NCBI GenBank assembly: GCA_947507875.1 | Contig: CANNQP010000027.1 | Location: 1-58,801 of the forward strand | DNA: 58,801 bases | Direction of reading: 5' to 3' | DNA from: Verrucomicrobiaceae bacterium | Lineage (GTDB): Bacteria > Verrucomicrobiota > Verrucomicrobiia > Verrucomicrobiales > Verrucomicrobiaceae | In this document: positions 28,801 to 37,163 of the stretch, one piece after another | How the letters are laid out: each line of letters begins with the position of its first letter | Numbering within the stretch: the stretch's first letter is position 1 | Notes under the pieces: model-generated | The model's input: the letters and a program-made list of their open reading frames with translations, nothing else | Databases searched by the model: none | What the model was told of the DNA's origin: nothing | Made by a program: the position numbers and the translations under genes

Positions 28801-31800
28801 TTCTGAGCAATCTCAAACATTGGTTGCTGCAGGGCTCAATCGTGCCCACGCTGCGTTCGCTAGATTCGGAAGTGGTCTTATGCTTTACACTGGAAATGAA
28901 ATCACTGATGAAGCGAATTTTATCACGGGAGACGGCCGTCGCTTTGCAAATCAGATCATCGATGGCCTTGCGGCAGGCCCTAGCTGGGTGAAAGCGAATC
29001 CCCAGATGGGTACGCTTCAGCCAGGAGCTATTCAAGTCGTTGAAGTGGACTTCGATTCCAGCAGCTTATCCGCAGGTGTGCATGAGACCTATGGTGTTGT
29101 TTTAACAAATACTCCGGATGCAGAAAATCAGACTTTGCCAGTAACATTGAATGTCGTGGATGCGGCAGAGATTCGAGTCTCTGCCACATCCATTGACTTT
29201 GGTTCTGTGGTCGAGGGCATGCCTGTTACACGAGACTTGACCATCACTAATATCGGTCAAATGCCGCTGGAAGTGAACCGAGTGGAACTCGTAGGTGCGG
29301 ATGCGGCTCACTTTCAGGTTCAGCCACTCAGTGGGTTCACATTGCCACGTCTTGCTTCGCGCGGTTTATCCATTTCTCTCTCGCCATCTTCTCCCAAGCG
29401 GCAGACACGCGCAGAACTTCGCGTTTTCACCAATGATCCAATTCAAGGTATGGTGACGGTGAATCTTCTGGCCCAGAGGCAGGTGGCCCCTGATGTGCAT
29501 TTGAGTCCCAAAAAGGTCGATCTCACGCTGCGTGAAGGACAACAAGCTGTTACACTTTTGACGATGCAAAATCGTGGCAAAGGCCCCCTGCATTGGAGGG
29601 CTTCCTTAATCACAAACGAAGGGCGGACGCCGAGGTGGGCGCAGTTATCAGAGGTTTTAGGTGTGGATGCGCCTGGGTCCATGAGCCAGATTCGAATCTG
29701 GATTGACACGTTTCAGGCGGGTGTTGGCGAAAATGCCTGCACGTTCATCTTGAACTCGAACGATCCAGATACTCCGGAATGGAGAGTTCCTATCAATCTG
29801 CACGTTCAGGCAGTGCCTCTGCCGAAAAACGAAGCGTTTCATGATGCTGGAGAAACTTGGCTAGGGAGAAGTAGGCGTTTTGAAGTCGATGTGCAAAATA
29901 CAGGATCAGCCCCACTCGTGTTGGGGCCAGCGGTGGTTTTATCTTCGTCTTTTCGCTGCCTAACACCCATGCCAATGATTGTTGCGCCGAAGCATAACCA
30001 AAAGCTAGCTTTTGAGTTCAGTCCTCGGGCAAATCCGGGAAGGCATCAGGCGCTGGCTGCATTTTTGACCAATTCGCCATCTGGTCCTTTGCGTCTTCAC
30101 TTAATGGGAACGGCTAGAATTGGGCCGCGATTGGCAATATCACCCGGCACGGTTTCTATGAGTTTGCCGCCAGGTGTGGAACAAGTGCGTTGGATTCGTG
30201 TCATGAATACAGGTGACCAACCTTTAAACTGGAGGATCGATTCTGCTCGTCTTCCGGATTGGCTGAAGGTTGAGACAGAACCCATTACTCTGCAGCCTGG
30301 ACAATTTATCCTGGTGGCTCTTCGGCTAAACACGAACCTGCTCGAGCCAGGTCTCAAGAATGCGACGCTAGTTTTGCAAAATGAAAACACGTCCAGTGAA
30401 ACGAGGTTACCTTTGAGCATCTCGATTCGCCGCAGTGGTTCTCTAGTCATAGCGCCGCGAAGCATTTCTTTGGATAAGTCTTGGGTAGGTCACGCTGAGC
30501 AGTCTTCCTTTCGCTGTGAGAATAAAGGCAATCATCCGCTTACCATTCTTTCCCTGCGTCCATCTCACGCACGTCTTAAGCTTATGGATAAGGCTCCTCA
30601 GTGGCCGATGGTTTTACTGCCAGGGGAGGGGGTTGACGTTCCCTTCTCGTTCACAGCGGAAAAGGTGGGCCAATATGCTGATGCTTTTTTTATCAGTTCC
30701 AATATAGCTCCTTCAAGGCCGGTAAGGCTACCTGTATCATGCGTCGCTACGCTTCCTCCTTTGCTCAAGCTAAGTCCGAGCGGTTTTGATGTAGTTGTGG
30801 AGCCAAGTTCTGAATCTCAGTCAGAGCTTGTGATTGAGAATGCGGGTGGTGGCGCGCTCACTTGGAAAGCCAGTATCTCGCACGGCACAGGTCCAGCTGC
30901 CGATTTGTCGGCTCTTCTTAGCCGAGTCCAAGCTGCGCCAGTGACCCTCACTGGCTTGCTTTGGAATGGCCAAACCTTCATAGGTGGAACTTCGGGGAAC
31001 TTCATTGAAGATGGCGGAGACAATCGCTACGACGATGGCAATATCCTTAGCACTGATGTTCTGCCGGAACGACGTGTCGATTATTCTGATGGCATCGTGA
31101 TCAATAGTCCTGCCTTCGGGGCCAGCAGTCGTTACTTCACCTTGAAGACTGGTCCACTCTGGATGTTGGCTGCCGATCTGGATGGTATTTCAAAGTTCGT
31201 CATCTCAGGTGGTCTTGGGGCTGACGGCGATGGTCGTGTCAGTGGGGGGCAGATCACACGAACGGTGGCGGGCATGACCTACCGTGGCTTTTACAAGCGT
31301 GTCAATGGGGCATCTGTGCCTTCGGTGAATCATCTGATAATCGTGCAAGATCGGGATGGTCTAGTGCAGCGCTACGATTCAAACAACACGGACAGCGACT
31401 TCCACGAGATATCTGGTCTTACGCACAGTGCCCGTTTGTATTACCTCATGTTTGGTCTTCGTTCAGGGGTGAGCTACTCGGAGTCATCCTTTGGGGTGTT
31501 GATGGAAACCTTTCTTCGGGAAATGGTTCATCGGGAGTCAGCTGATTGGTTGAGGCTAGAGGAAGTCACAGGTCAGTCGTCGAAAGGACAAGTGAGTCGC
31601 CCCAAGCTGTCTCTGTCTCCAGCGCAGTTGCTTCCTGGCATTTATAATGCAGCGGTTCAGTTGGAAACCAACAGCCCCGCGACTTCTGTGGCTGTGGTGC
31701 CTGTGACCATGCGCGTGCCATCTAGAATTGGGCTTCTGGCAACGCCTGGTCGGTTTGATTTTCCAGAGACTTATCTTGGAAGTGATTCACATCTCGTTTG

Positions 31801-34800
31801 CACCTTATCCAATCCTGGAAATCAGACGTTAGAGATCTCCGACCTTTATTCATCTTCATCCGCTTATATCATCTCAGGCTTCCAAGTTCCGCGTTCTATC
31901 CCGCGAGGTGGCAAGGTGTCATTCAGTTTAATCTTTAGACCAGATCAGGTCGCAGCATTTCCGGCCGAATTGGTGATACGGTCGAATGCGCATCAGACTC
32001 CAGAGGTGAGGCTTCCGCTTGATGGACGCTGCCTGCGGGGTCCAGCTCTCGTCTTGGCACCGGCGGAGATCATCACGACCATGGAGCCGGGGAGCACTTC
32101 CATCATTCCTCTCAATCTTTCGAACCATGGAGATTCTCTACTCGGGTGGTCCGCGCAGCCGAGCGCCTCGTTGGTCGGTCAGGTTGCTCTCTCTCCTGCT
32201 ACAGGCACTGTTTTCAGCGGTGCGTCTCAGAGCCTATCACTTAGCATCATGACCAGTGCGACCACGGTCTCGGGATTCAAGACGGGCTCGATTCGATTCA
32301 CTAGCAATGACATGGCTCGTCGGGTTTACGATTTACCGGTTAGCTTTACTGTTACTTCACGCCCTAGAGCTTCCCTAAGTCGTACCGATCTTGCCTTTGG
32401 TAAAGTCATGCTTGGTGCGGAGGCTTCTGGCTCGGTGCAAATTCGGAACACTGGCAATGCAATGCTTCGAATGACCGCAAGCACTAGCAACTCATCTGCT
32501 TTTATCCTCGATGGAGTGAGTTTTCCCCGTGACATTCCAGTCAATGGCAGTCTCACGCTACCTTTCCGATTTCTACCGACGGAGTTAACTCATTACAGCG
32601 GGGAGGTTCGCTTTGCCCTGGCCAGTCCAGCTTTGCCTTCGGAGCTTTTGTTGCGCGTTTCTGGAGAAGCTGTTTTGCCTCCTCTCCTTGTCGTGCAACC
32701 GAATGCAGAGATTAATGTCTCTCTGAAAAAAGGCCAAAGCCAGGTCTCGTCTCTATCACTGAGAAATGATGGAGGTTCGTTGTTGATGTGGCAGGCTCAG
32801 ATCAAGGATCGATCAACTCCGGCGGGCACACTCACTGAAGTTCTGCAGCGCATGGATGTAGCTGCTGAAGAGATAAAAGAGCTGATTCCTGACATCTTTT
32901 TGTTTCAAGATGGTGTCACCGGGACTGCCATTTATGATGGAGGGGAGGATATGTATGATTATGGAAACTACCTGAATACGAATTTAGGCAGTTATATTCC
33001 TTACTCGGACGGAAACGTGACTTCTGGCGCTCAGCTTGGTGTCGGGGGGAGCTATTTCACTCGGAAAAAAGAGGGCCTTTTCCTCTTTGCGGCAGACTTT
33101 GCTCAGCAGGTGAATGCTTTCTCAATCTCTGGTAACCTTGGTGCCGATGGTGCTGGCGAAGTCGATGCGGCCGTCATGGATCGCTCTCATGCTGGTCGAG
33201 ACTATGTCGGTTATGTTAAATGCGTTCATGGGGCTTATGGTGACCCCTCGGTCAATCATTTGATCATCATGGAGCGTCGTCCCACGTTGTCACGGACCTA
33301 CAGCACAAACTCGGATCTTGATGATCATGCCATTTCCGGATTTTCAGGGGGGCGAGTCTATTACCTGTTGTTTAGTCGAAAGTCAGGCCTGCCTGTGAGT
33401 GAAGCTTTGGCAGGGCAGATCATGGATCTTTTCTTGGACAGGGTAGCTCTAACTGCGGCTGAATCCTGGATTGCGGTGTCTCCTACGTCTGGTGCCTTGC
33501 TTTCCTCCGCTAGTTCTCAGGTGATGCTGACTTTTCAGACTCAAGATCTACCTGTCGGCCTTCACACCGCAAAAGTTGTTTTTTCTGGCAATGCGCCAGG
33601 ATCGACACCCCTTGAAATTCCCATAAAGCTAACAGTTTTAGAAACGGATCTTTCCGTATCACCCCAACGTCTCGAGTGGAATCAGATGCATGAGGCGGTT
33701 TCATCGCCTTCACGTTTGACGATCACCGCACGTGCGGGACAGAATCCCAGTTGGACCGCGACAAGCAATGTGAGTTGGCTAACCTTGTCTCAAACACGAG
33801 GCACGGGTTCAGGGGAGATAGACCTTACCGCTGCTTCATCTCTGCCACCTGGAACCTACAATGCTACTGTTTCGGTGACATCAGATGGCGCGACGCTGAG
33901 GGTTCCCGTGGCATTGACGATTCACGCGACATCTTATAGCCAGCTATTCACAGACTATCGTCAGCCTTCGCGTATTCTGGGACTAGTTCGTGGTAAATCC
34001 GGGCAATCTTCTTTATTGGTCAGCATCAATTCATCTACGCTGGTAGTCACCAGGCCACTTCTTTTGCCCACCGATATCACGGATGCAGATATGACGACGG
34101 ATGGTTCAAAACTCTACGCCATCAGCTTCACAGGACGCAGTATCACGGAAGTCGATCTGGATCGTTTTATCGTCACTCGTAGCCAATCTCTAGTGCCAAC
34201 CTTGGATGCCGGTTCTACGGATCCTTATCATTACGATGTGGAGGCGGGGCGCCCTGGAATTGTTTACTACACAGATGCCGCGGCTCAGCCGGAGTTGCAT
34301 GTTTTTGATTTCGAAAACAGTTATGATCTCTCTACCTTCAAGCTGAATAGTGGTGCAGGAATAGCTGACTTGAATGTCAGTCCGGATGGCAATTTCATTC
34401 ACGCGGTCTCTCAGAGTTCTTGGAGCGGCGCGGGAACAGCATCGGTCGTTCGGATCAATAGTTCCGGGAACAGTCTGCTTCAGACTCATTTGGCTAGCCA
34501 AGGCGTTCCGGCTTCACCTCTTCGTGCGGGAGTCTTTTTCAATGCCAGTCGTGATGCATTCCATACGCGCAATTATCGTTACTCACCGCTCTTGGAAAGC
34601 CGTCAAGACTATTCACGCAGCTCCAGCATCATTGCGACTTCGGCTTATGGTCACGCGCTTGTCTTTGGCGATGCGCTAGTGGAGAGCCTAGGGGGAACGA
34701 CACTTGCCACGCTGCCGCCGGACATCGAAGCGGCTGCATTTACGGCTAGCCAGGATGCGCTAATTTACCAGCATCCCATCCAGCAGCGGCCCATACGAGT

Positions 34801-36253
34801 TGCTTTGTCGGGTATCCTTGAATTGCCTTCAGTCTCGCTGCGGCCGGGCATCCCAGATGCTGGTTCTGTGACGCTGGGGCTCAGCGCGCTTACTTGGAGT
34901 GGCCTGCCCACCGCCGCGAGTTATGATGTTTATTTAGGCGATGAGGAAGAAACGGTGCGAGCGGCTGCCACCAGTGCGGTGGGCGTTTATCGGCTGAATA
35001 CGACAGGTGTTTCTTACACGCTACCACAGGGGGCTTTGCAATTGGGGGCGACTTATTATTGGCGAATCGATGCACGGGCCCCAGATGGAACGGTGCAGCG
35101 CGGGCAGGTCTGGAGTTTTACGGTGGCACCGATGCACGCGACCTTAGTCACCCCTGTTACGGCCTGTTTTCCTGGGGGAACAGTCCAGGGAACGCTCAGC
35201 ATTACCACTGCTGCGAGCAGTACACCATGGACACTAGCAGAGACATCTCCCTGGCTAAGTATGGGACGCTCAAGTGGCTCAGGTCCCAGTCAGGTGACCT
35301 TGACCTACACACCTGGCAGTCTTGTTCAAGGTGCCTACACGACTCAGATCACGATTCGATCAGGCACGCATCGGCTGGATGTTCCGGTGACGCTACGGGT
35401 GCTCGGTCCGTTAAATCTCGTCAAACTGTTGCCTGACCCCGCTTTGCCAGTGATTTACGGTCTGCATACAGAAGCTTTGAGCGCGGAAAGTTTTATGCTT
35501 TGGATCAATCCAGCCACGGCTGCGATACAGCATGTTGTTCCTCTGGGTTGGGAGGTGCGTGACTTTATTGTGCAAGCGCATGATGATCGACTTTACCTTT
35601 TGAAGTCTAACGGCCTGAGCGTAGCTGCACTTCAGCGGCAGCAGGATCGGGCCCTATCGACACAGTGGACGACGGGGGTGACCGCTACTCAAATCTTCAA
35701 TGGACCGGCGGGGCGGATCGTTTTGTTGACTGCAATGGGCAGTCTACGTCTTCATCATAGTGTCTTGGGAGGTCAGGTGGGGTCTGCGAGGTCAGTGCCT
35801 GTGGGCAGTGGGGTTGCTGGATCGTTCGACGGTCGCTTTCTCCTCACCTCCTCACCTCAGGGTTTATCGAGCACAATTTTATCGCGATTTGATCTTACCT
35901 CCACTTCCATCAACACTGCGCTAAGCGTGACTGCTCTGACGGCTTTTTCGAATGCCATTATCGTTTCCGGAGATGGCAATCGTGCTTTTTATGCGGGTGT
36001 TTCTTATGATGCGACTAGCTTAGCCTCCCTTGGAAACCGAATCACTTCAGCAACGTTAATCGGTAGCTCATGGACCGGTCATGTGGTTTGGTCGGCTACA
36101 CAGGCCTTGGCTTCGTCCAATGCGGCGCTACTGAGCACATTCCCCGTAGAATCTCAGGTTATCACATCGACACCCGATCATACGCACCTTTTGCGCTACC
36201 AATCGAGCACGAACAGTTTGATCAGTCAGCCAGCACCTGAACCACCTCGTTGA
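25862..36253 (+). CDS. Giant secreted subtilisin-like (S8) multidomain protein
   Basis: A 3463-residue secreted or surface protein. After a signal/anchor segment (residues 10-32) and a prodomain-like stretch comes an S8 protease with all catalytic residues: Asp277 (GVIDTGIDRTHPDL), His332 (NNHGTHCAG), oxyanion Asn423 (AAAGNDG) and Ser491 (NGTSMATPHVAG). A CARDB-like module follows (about 550-670), then a carboxypeptidase-regulatory-like beta module (about 675-740). Many choice-of-anchor/ASPM-SPD2-Hydin-type repeats come next (about 755-2600), interrupted by two copies of a related ~200-residue domain. The tail has two BACON-like modules, each followed by a beta-propeller-like region, with a fibronectin-like module between them. 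I see no PEP-CTERM or LPXTG sorting signal. The ATG at 25862 is used. It is probably a processed cell-surface or predatory/degradative protein; the target is unknown. Confidence 0.9.
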   Translation: MNFAVRKLRLAGLCIGIVITMMAAWWLAGRHGGRLDLRQSTRPNESQPKVNELQLTSEGVSSGAFSKQDEARIDWKTVPVIPIQRNPFQEQLIHRSTLLEQRRIAASESAPARELRLWRTSFKYPLVREETWLGKNANGEEVVLRREFSVADHAMIKFPDTLTSTQVSAWVQKRGLHLRHALRATPVWLVAHHEANLDTVGHIMAAFEQDFSDAGSAVAERDFLIFPSLMPNDASFSSLWGMNNTGQTGGVVDADIDATEAWDLATGSRQVLVGVIDTGIDRTHPDLAANLWTNPREVPNNRIDDDGNGFVDDVNGWDFFSNDNDPSDENNHGTHCAGTIGGVGNNQNGVVGVCWQVSMVAIRFLGPDGGTTSDAVDSVHYARLLGVHLTSNSWGGGGYSSLLLTAIQQAGTAGQLFVAAAGNDGLNSDLMPNYPSSYAAGNIIAVAASTDRDARASFSNYGATTVDLAAPGDDIYSTIRGGGYASFNGTSMATPHVAGAAALLLSVDPSLSVAELKSRIMTTVDVLPSFVNTTVSRGRLNVARLIQEAAGPRPLVQIIQISERNGLGNGDGVLNPGETLDLFFQVTNRGAEQAENVSIVIRPLVANSAFTVLRGELPVGTISSGASFVSPTPFQVRSAANTVTPLAEEIEIIVRYGMPTQTLSQRYTLYLLTSSYVQGRVTDAATGAPLAGATVRLTGPSTLTVTTDAEGRYRSLVTNGNYQAVAHATGFLSSLPMAVTVPPDQSDVNFILGVPKLLVTPNRLDEILYSGRKSTRRVELRNQGSAALEWTLRFTRQPPDEGETSWSSLPARQIYSDKPSLDTGLRSFYKSSRTQTLAALNAPLVSLAGVTVGMLASSWDRAVLSADLQARGARILTITAPLTPTELSELNVLIVDDAIGELTANDLTQIRARVMGGMGLLCEADDSASMTSINRLFQGTGITAISDGFRDVTFTDIRTHPMTLGVSLLVQVSAGAYAMVSEQSQTLVAAGLNRAHAAFARFGSGLMLYTGNEITDEANFITGDGRRFANQIIDGLAAGPSWVKANPQMGTLQPGAIQVVEVDFDSSSLSAGVHETYGVVLTNTPDAENQTLPVTLNVVDAAEIRVSATSIDFGSVVEGMPVTRDLTITNIGQMPLEVNRVELVGADAAHFQVQPLSGFTLPRLASRGLSISLSPSSPKRQTRAELRVFTNDPIQGMVTVNLLAQRQVAPDVHLSPKKVDLTLREGQQAVTLLTMQNRGKGPLHWRASLITNEGRTPRWAQLSEVLGVDAPGSMSQIRIWIDTFQAGVGENACTFILNSNDPDTPEWRVPINLHVQAVPLPKNEAFHDAGETWLGRSRRFEVDVQNTGSAPLVLGPAVVLSSSFRCLTPMPMIVAPKHNQKLAFEFSPRANPGRHQALAAFLTNSPSGPLRLHLMGTARIGPRLAISPGTVSMSLPPGVEQVRWIRVMNTGDQPLNWRIDSARLPDWLKVETEPITLQPGQFILVALRLNTNLLEPGLKNATLVLQNENTSSETRLPLSISIRRSGSLVIAPRSISLDKSWVGHAEQSSFRCENKGNHPLTILSLRPSHARLKLMDKAPQWPMVLLPGEGVDVPFSFTAEKVGQYADAFFISSNIAPSRPVRLPVSCVATLPPLLKLSPSGFDVVVEPSSESQSELVIENAGGGALTWKASISHGTGPAADLSALLSRVQAAPVTLTGLLWNGQTFIGGTSGNFIEDGGDNRYDDGNILSTDVLPERRVDYSDGIVINSPAFGASSRYFTLKTGPLWMLAADLDGISKFVISGGLGADGDGRVSGGQITRTVAGMTYRGFYKRVNGASVPSVNHLIIVQDRDGLVQRYDSNNTDSDFHEISGLTHSARLYYLMFGLRSGVSYSESSFGVLMETFLREMVHRESADWLRLEEVTGQSSKGQVSRPKLSLSPAQLLPGIYNAAVQLETNSPATSVAVVPVTMRVPSRIGLLATPGRFDFPETYLGSDSHLVCTLSNPGNQTLEISDLYSSSSAYIISGFQVPRSIPRGGKVSFSLIFRPDQVAAFPAELVIRSNAHQTPEVRLPLDGRCLRGPALVLAPAEIITTMEPGSTSIIPLNLSNHGDSLLGWSAQPSASLVGQVALSPATGTVFSGASQSLSLSIMTSATTVSGFKTGSIRFTSNDMARRVYDLPVSFTVTSRPRASLSRTDLAFGKVMLGAEASGSVQIRNTGNAMLRMTASTSNSSAFILDGVSFPRDIPVNGSLTLPFRFLPTELTHYSGEVRFALASPALPSELLLRVSGEAVLPPLLVVQPNAEINVSLKKGQSQVSSLSLRNDGGSLLMWQAQIKDRSTPAGTLTEVLQRMDVAAEEIKELIPDIFLFQDGVTGTAIYDGGEDMYDYGNYLNTNLGSYIPYSDGNVTSGAQLGVGGSYFTRKKEGLFLFAADFAQQVNAFSISGNLGADGAGEVDAAVMDRSHAGRDYVGYVKCVHGAYGDPSVNHLIIMERRPTLSRTYSTNSDLDDHAISGFSGGRVYYLLFSRKSGLPVSEALAGQIMDLFLDRVALTAAESWIAVSPTSGALLSSASSQVMLTFQTQDLPVGLHTAKVVFSGNAPGSTPLEIPIKLTVLETDLSVSPQRLEWNQMHEAVSSPSRLTITARAGQNPSWTATSNVSWLTLSQTRGTGSGEIDLTAASSLPPGTYNATVSVTSDGATLRVPVALTIHATSYSQLFTDYRQPSRILGLVRGKSGQSSLLVSINSSTLVVTRPLLLPTDITDADMTTDGSKLYAISFTGRSITEVDLDRFIVTRSQSLVPTLDAGSTDPYHYDVEAGRPGIVYYTDAAAQPELHVFDFENSYDLSTFKLNSGAGIADLNVSPDGNFIHAVSQSSWSGAGTASVVRINSSGNSLLQTHLASQGVPASPLRAGVFFNASRDAFHTRNYRYSPLLESRQDYSRSSSIIATSAYGHALVFGDALVESLGGTTLATLPPDIEAAAFTASQDALIYQHPIQQRPIRVALSGILELPSVSLRPGIPDAGSVTLGLSALTWSGLPTAASYDVYLGDEEETVRAAATSAVGVYRLNTTGVSYTLPQGALQLGATYYWRIDARAPDGTVQRGQVWSFTVAPMHATLVTPVTACFPGGTVQGTLSITTAASSTPWTLAETSPWLSMGRSSGSGPSQVTLTYTPGSLVQGAYTTQITIRSGTHRLDVPVTLRVLGPLNLVKLLPDPALPVIYGLHTEALSAESFMLWINPATAAIQHVVPLGWEVRDFIVQAHDDRLYLLKSNGLSVAALQRQQDRALSTQWTTGVTATQIFNGPAGRIVLLTAMGSLRLHHSVLGGQVGSARSVPVGSGVAGSFDGRFLLTSSPQGLSSTILSRFDLTSTSINTALSVTALTAFSNAIIVSGDGNRAFYAGVSYDATSLASLGNRITSATLIGSSWTGHVVWSATQALASSNAALLSTFPVESQVITSTPDHTHLLRYQSSTNSLISQPAPEPPR
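30940..31545 (+). repeat. Inserted domain, copy A, of the giant protease
   Basis: Residues about 1693-1894 of the giant protein. Signature elements in order are EDGGDNRYDDGNIL, YSDG, SRYFTLKTG, AADL, ISGGLGADGDG, YRGFYKRV, PSVNHLIIV and YYLMFG. The domain sits between two choice-of-anchor-type repeats and matches copy B at 32.9-33.5 kb. Confidence 0.8.
32880..33460 (+). repeat. Inserted domain, copy B, of the giant protease
   Basis: Residues about 2340-2533 of the giant protein. It repeats the order of copy A: YDGGEDMYDYGNYL, YSDG, GSYFTRKKEG, AADF, ISGNLGADGAG, YVGYVKCVHGA, PSVNHLIIM and YYLLFS. The two copies differ by many substitutions, so the duplication is old. Confidence 0.8.
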
Positions 36254-36315
36254 GGAATGGTATGGTTTGCTTTCTTGCTTGTCCAAATTCTGCCGAGCGG
36301 CGAGCGTAGACCTTT

Positions 36316-37047
36316 ATGAACCTCAAAAATCAACTCTGTGTCATCACCGGGGCCGCACGTGGCATAGGCCTCGCCACTGCGCTCAAGCTCTTGAATCAAG
36401 GAGCAAAAGTTGCTCTTCTGGATCAAGATGCTGAAGCGCTTGCCGCCGCAGAGACAGAGCTTGCAGCTCCAGATCGGGTTCGGGCTGTTTGTTGTGATGT
36501 CACGCGTGCGGATGCAGTTGAAGCTGCGGCTCAGGCAGCGGCCGATTGGGCGCCGATTCGGGTATGGATTAACAATGCGGGGCTAGCGAGGCATCGCTGG
36601 ATTCAAGATTACAGCGAGGCAGAGATCGACTTGATGATTTCCGTGAATTTAAAGGGGACGATTTTAGGTTCCCAGGCTGCATTGCGTGCCATGATCCCAC
36701 AGCGGTCAGGACACATCATCAATATTATCTCCACGGCTAGCTTACGCGGCATCCCGAGTGAGACCGTTTATAGTGCAGCCAAGTGGGGCGTGCGTGGCTT
36801 TACCCATGGCTTGGCTGAGGAAGCGGCACCTCATCGCATTCGAGTTACCGCTTTGCTACCCGGTGGCGTTGATACTGCATTCTGGGATCATGCCTCTGAC
36901 AAAGACGCACCCCGAAAACTGTTTCTTCAGCCGGATCACATTGCGGAGGGTATCCTTCGCTGTTTGGAAATGGATGACCTGTGCGTGCCTCGTGAGCTTG
37001 TGCTTCGTTCTTTGGACGATAGTGATTTTTCAGTGAAGCCCGACTGA
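36316..37047 (+). CDS. Short-chain dehydrogenase/reductase
   Basis: A 243-residue classical SDR. The NAD(P)-binding TGAARGIG lies near residue 12, NNAG follows near residue 90, catalytic serine is in IISTASLRG, and YSAAKWG carries the Tyr-x3-Lys pair. LPGGVDTAF is the substrate/cofactor loop. It catalyses an NAD(P)-dependent alcohol/ketone conversion; the substrate is not evident. It starts 62 bases after the giant protease gene and 116 bases before the sulfatase, all on the same strand. Confidence 0.93.
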   Translation: MNLKNQLCVITGAARGIGLATALKLLNQGAKVALLDQDAEALAAAETELAAPDRVRAVCCDVTRADAVEAAAQAAADWAPIRVWINNAGLARHRWIQDYSEAEIDLMISVNLKGTILGSQAALRAMIPQRSGHIINIISTASLRGIPSETVYSAAKWGVRGFTHGLAEEAAPHRIRVTALLPGGVDTAFWDHASDKDAPRKLFLQPDHIAEGILRCLEMDDLCVPRELVLRSLDDSDFSVKPD

Positions 37048-37163
37048 CCTCTAGAACCCGTTTGGGTGGGGATACGTTGGCAATCACTCTGTGGGACTGC
37101 TGGCCTTCTTGGTTATCATTTTGTTGAAAGCATGGCCTATTTTAGCAGTTCACCCATGCCAGC

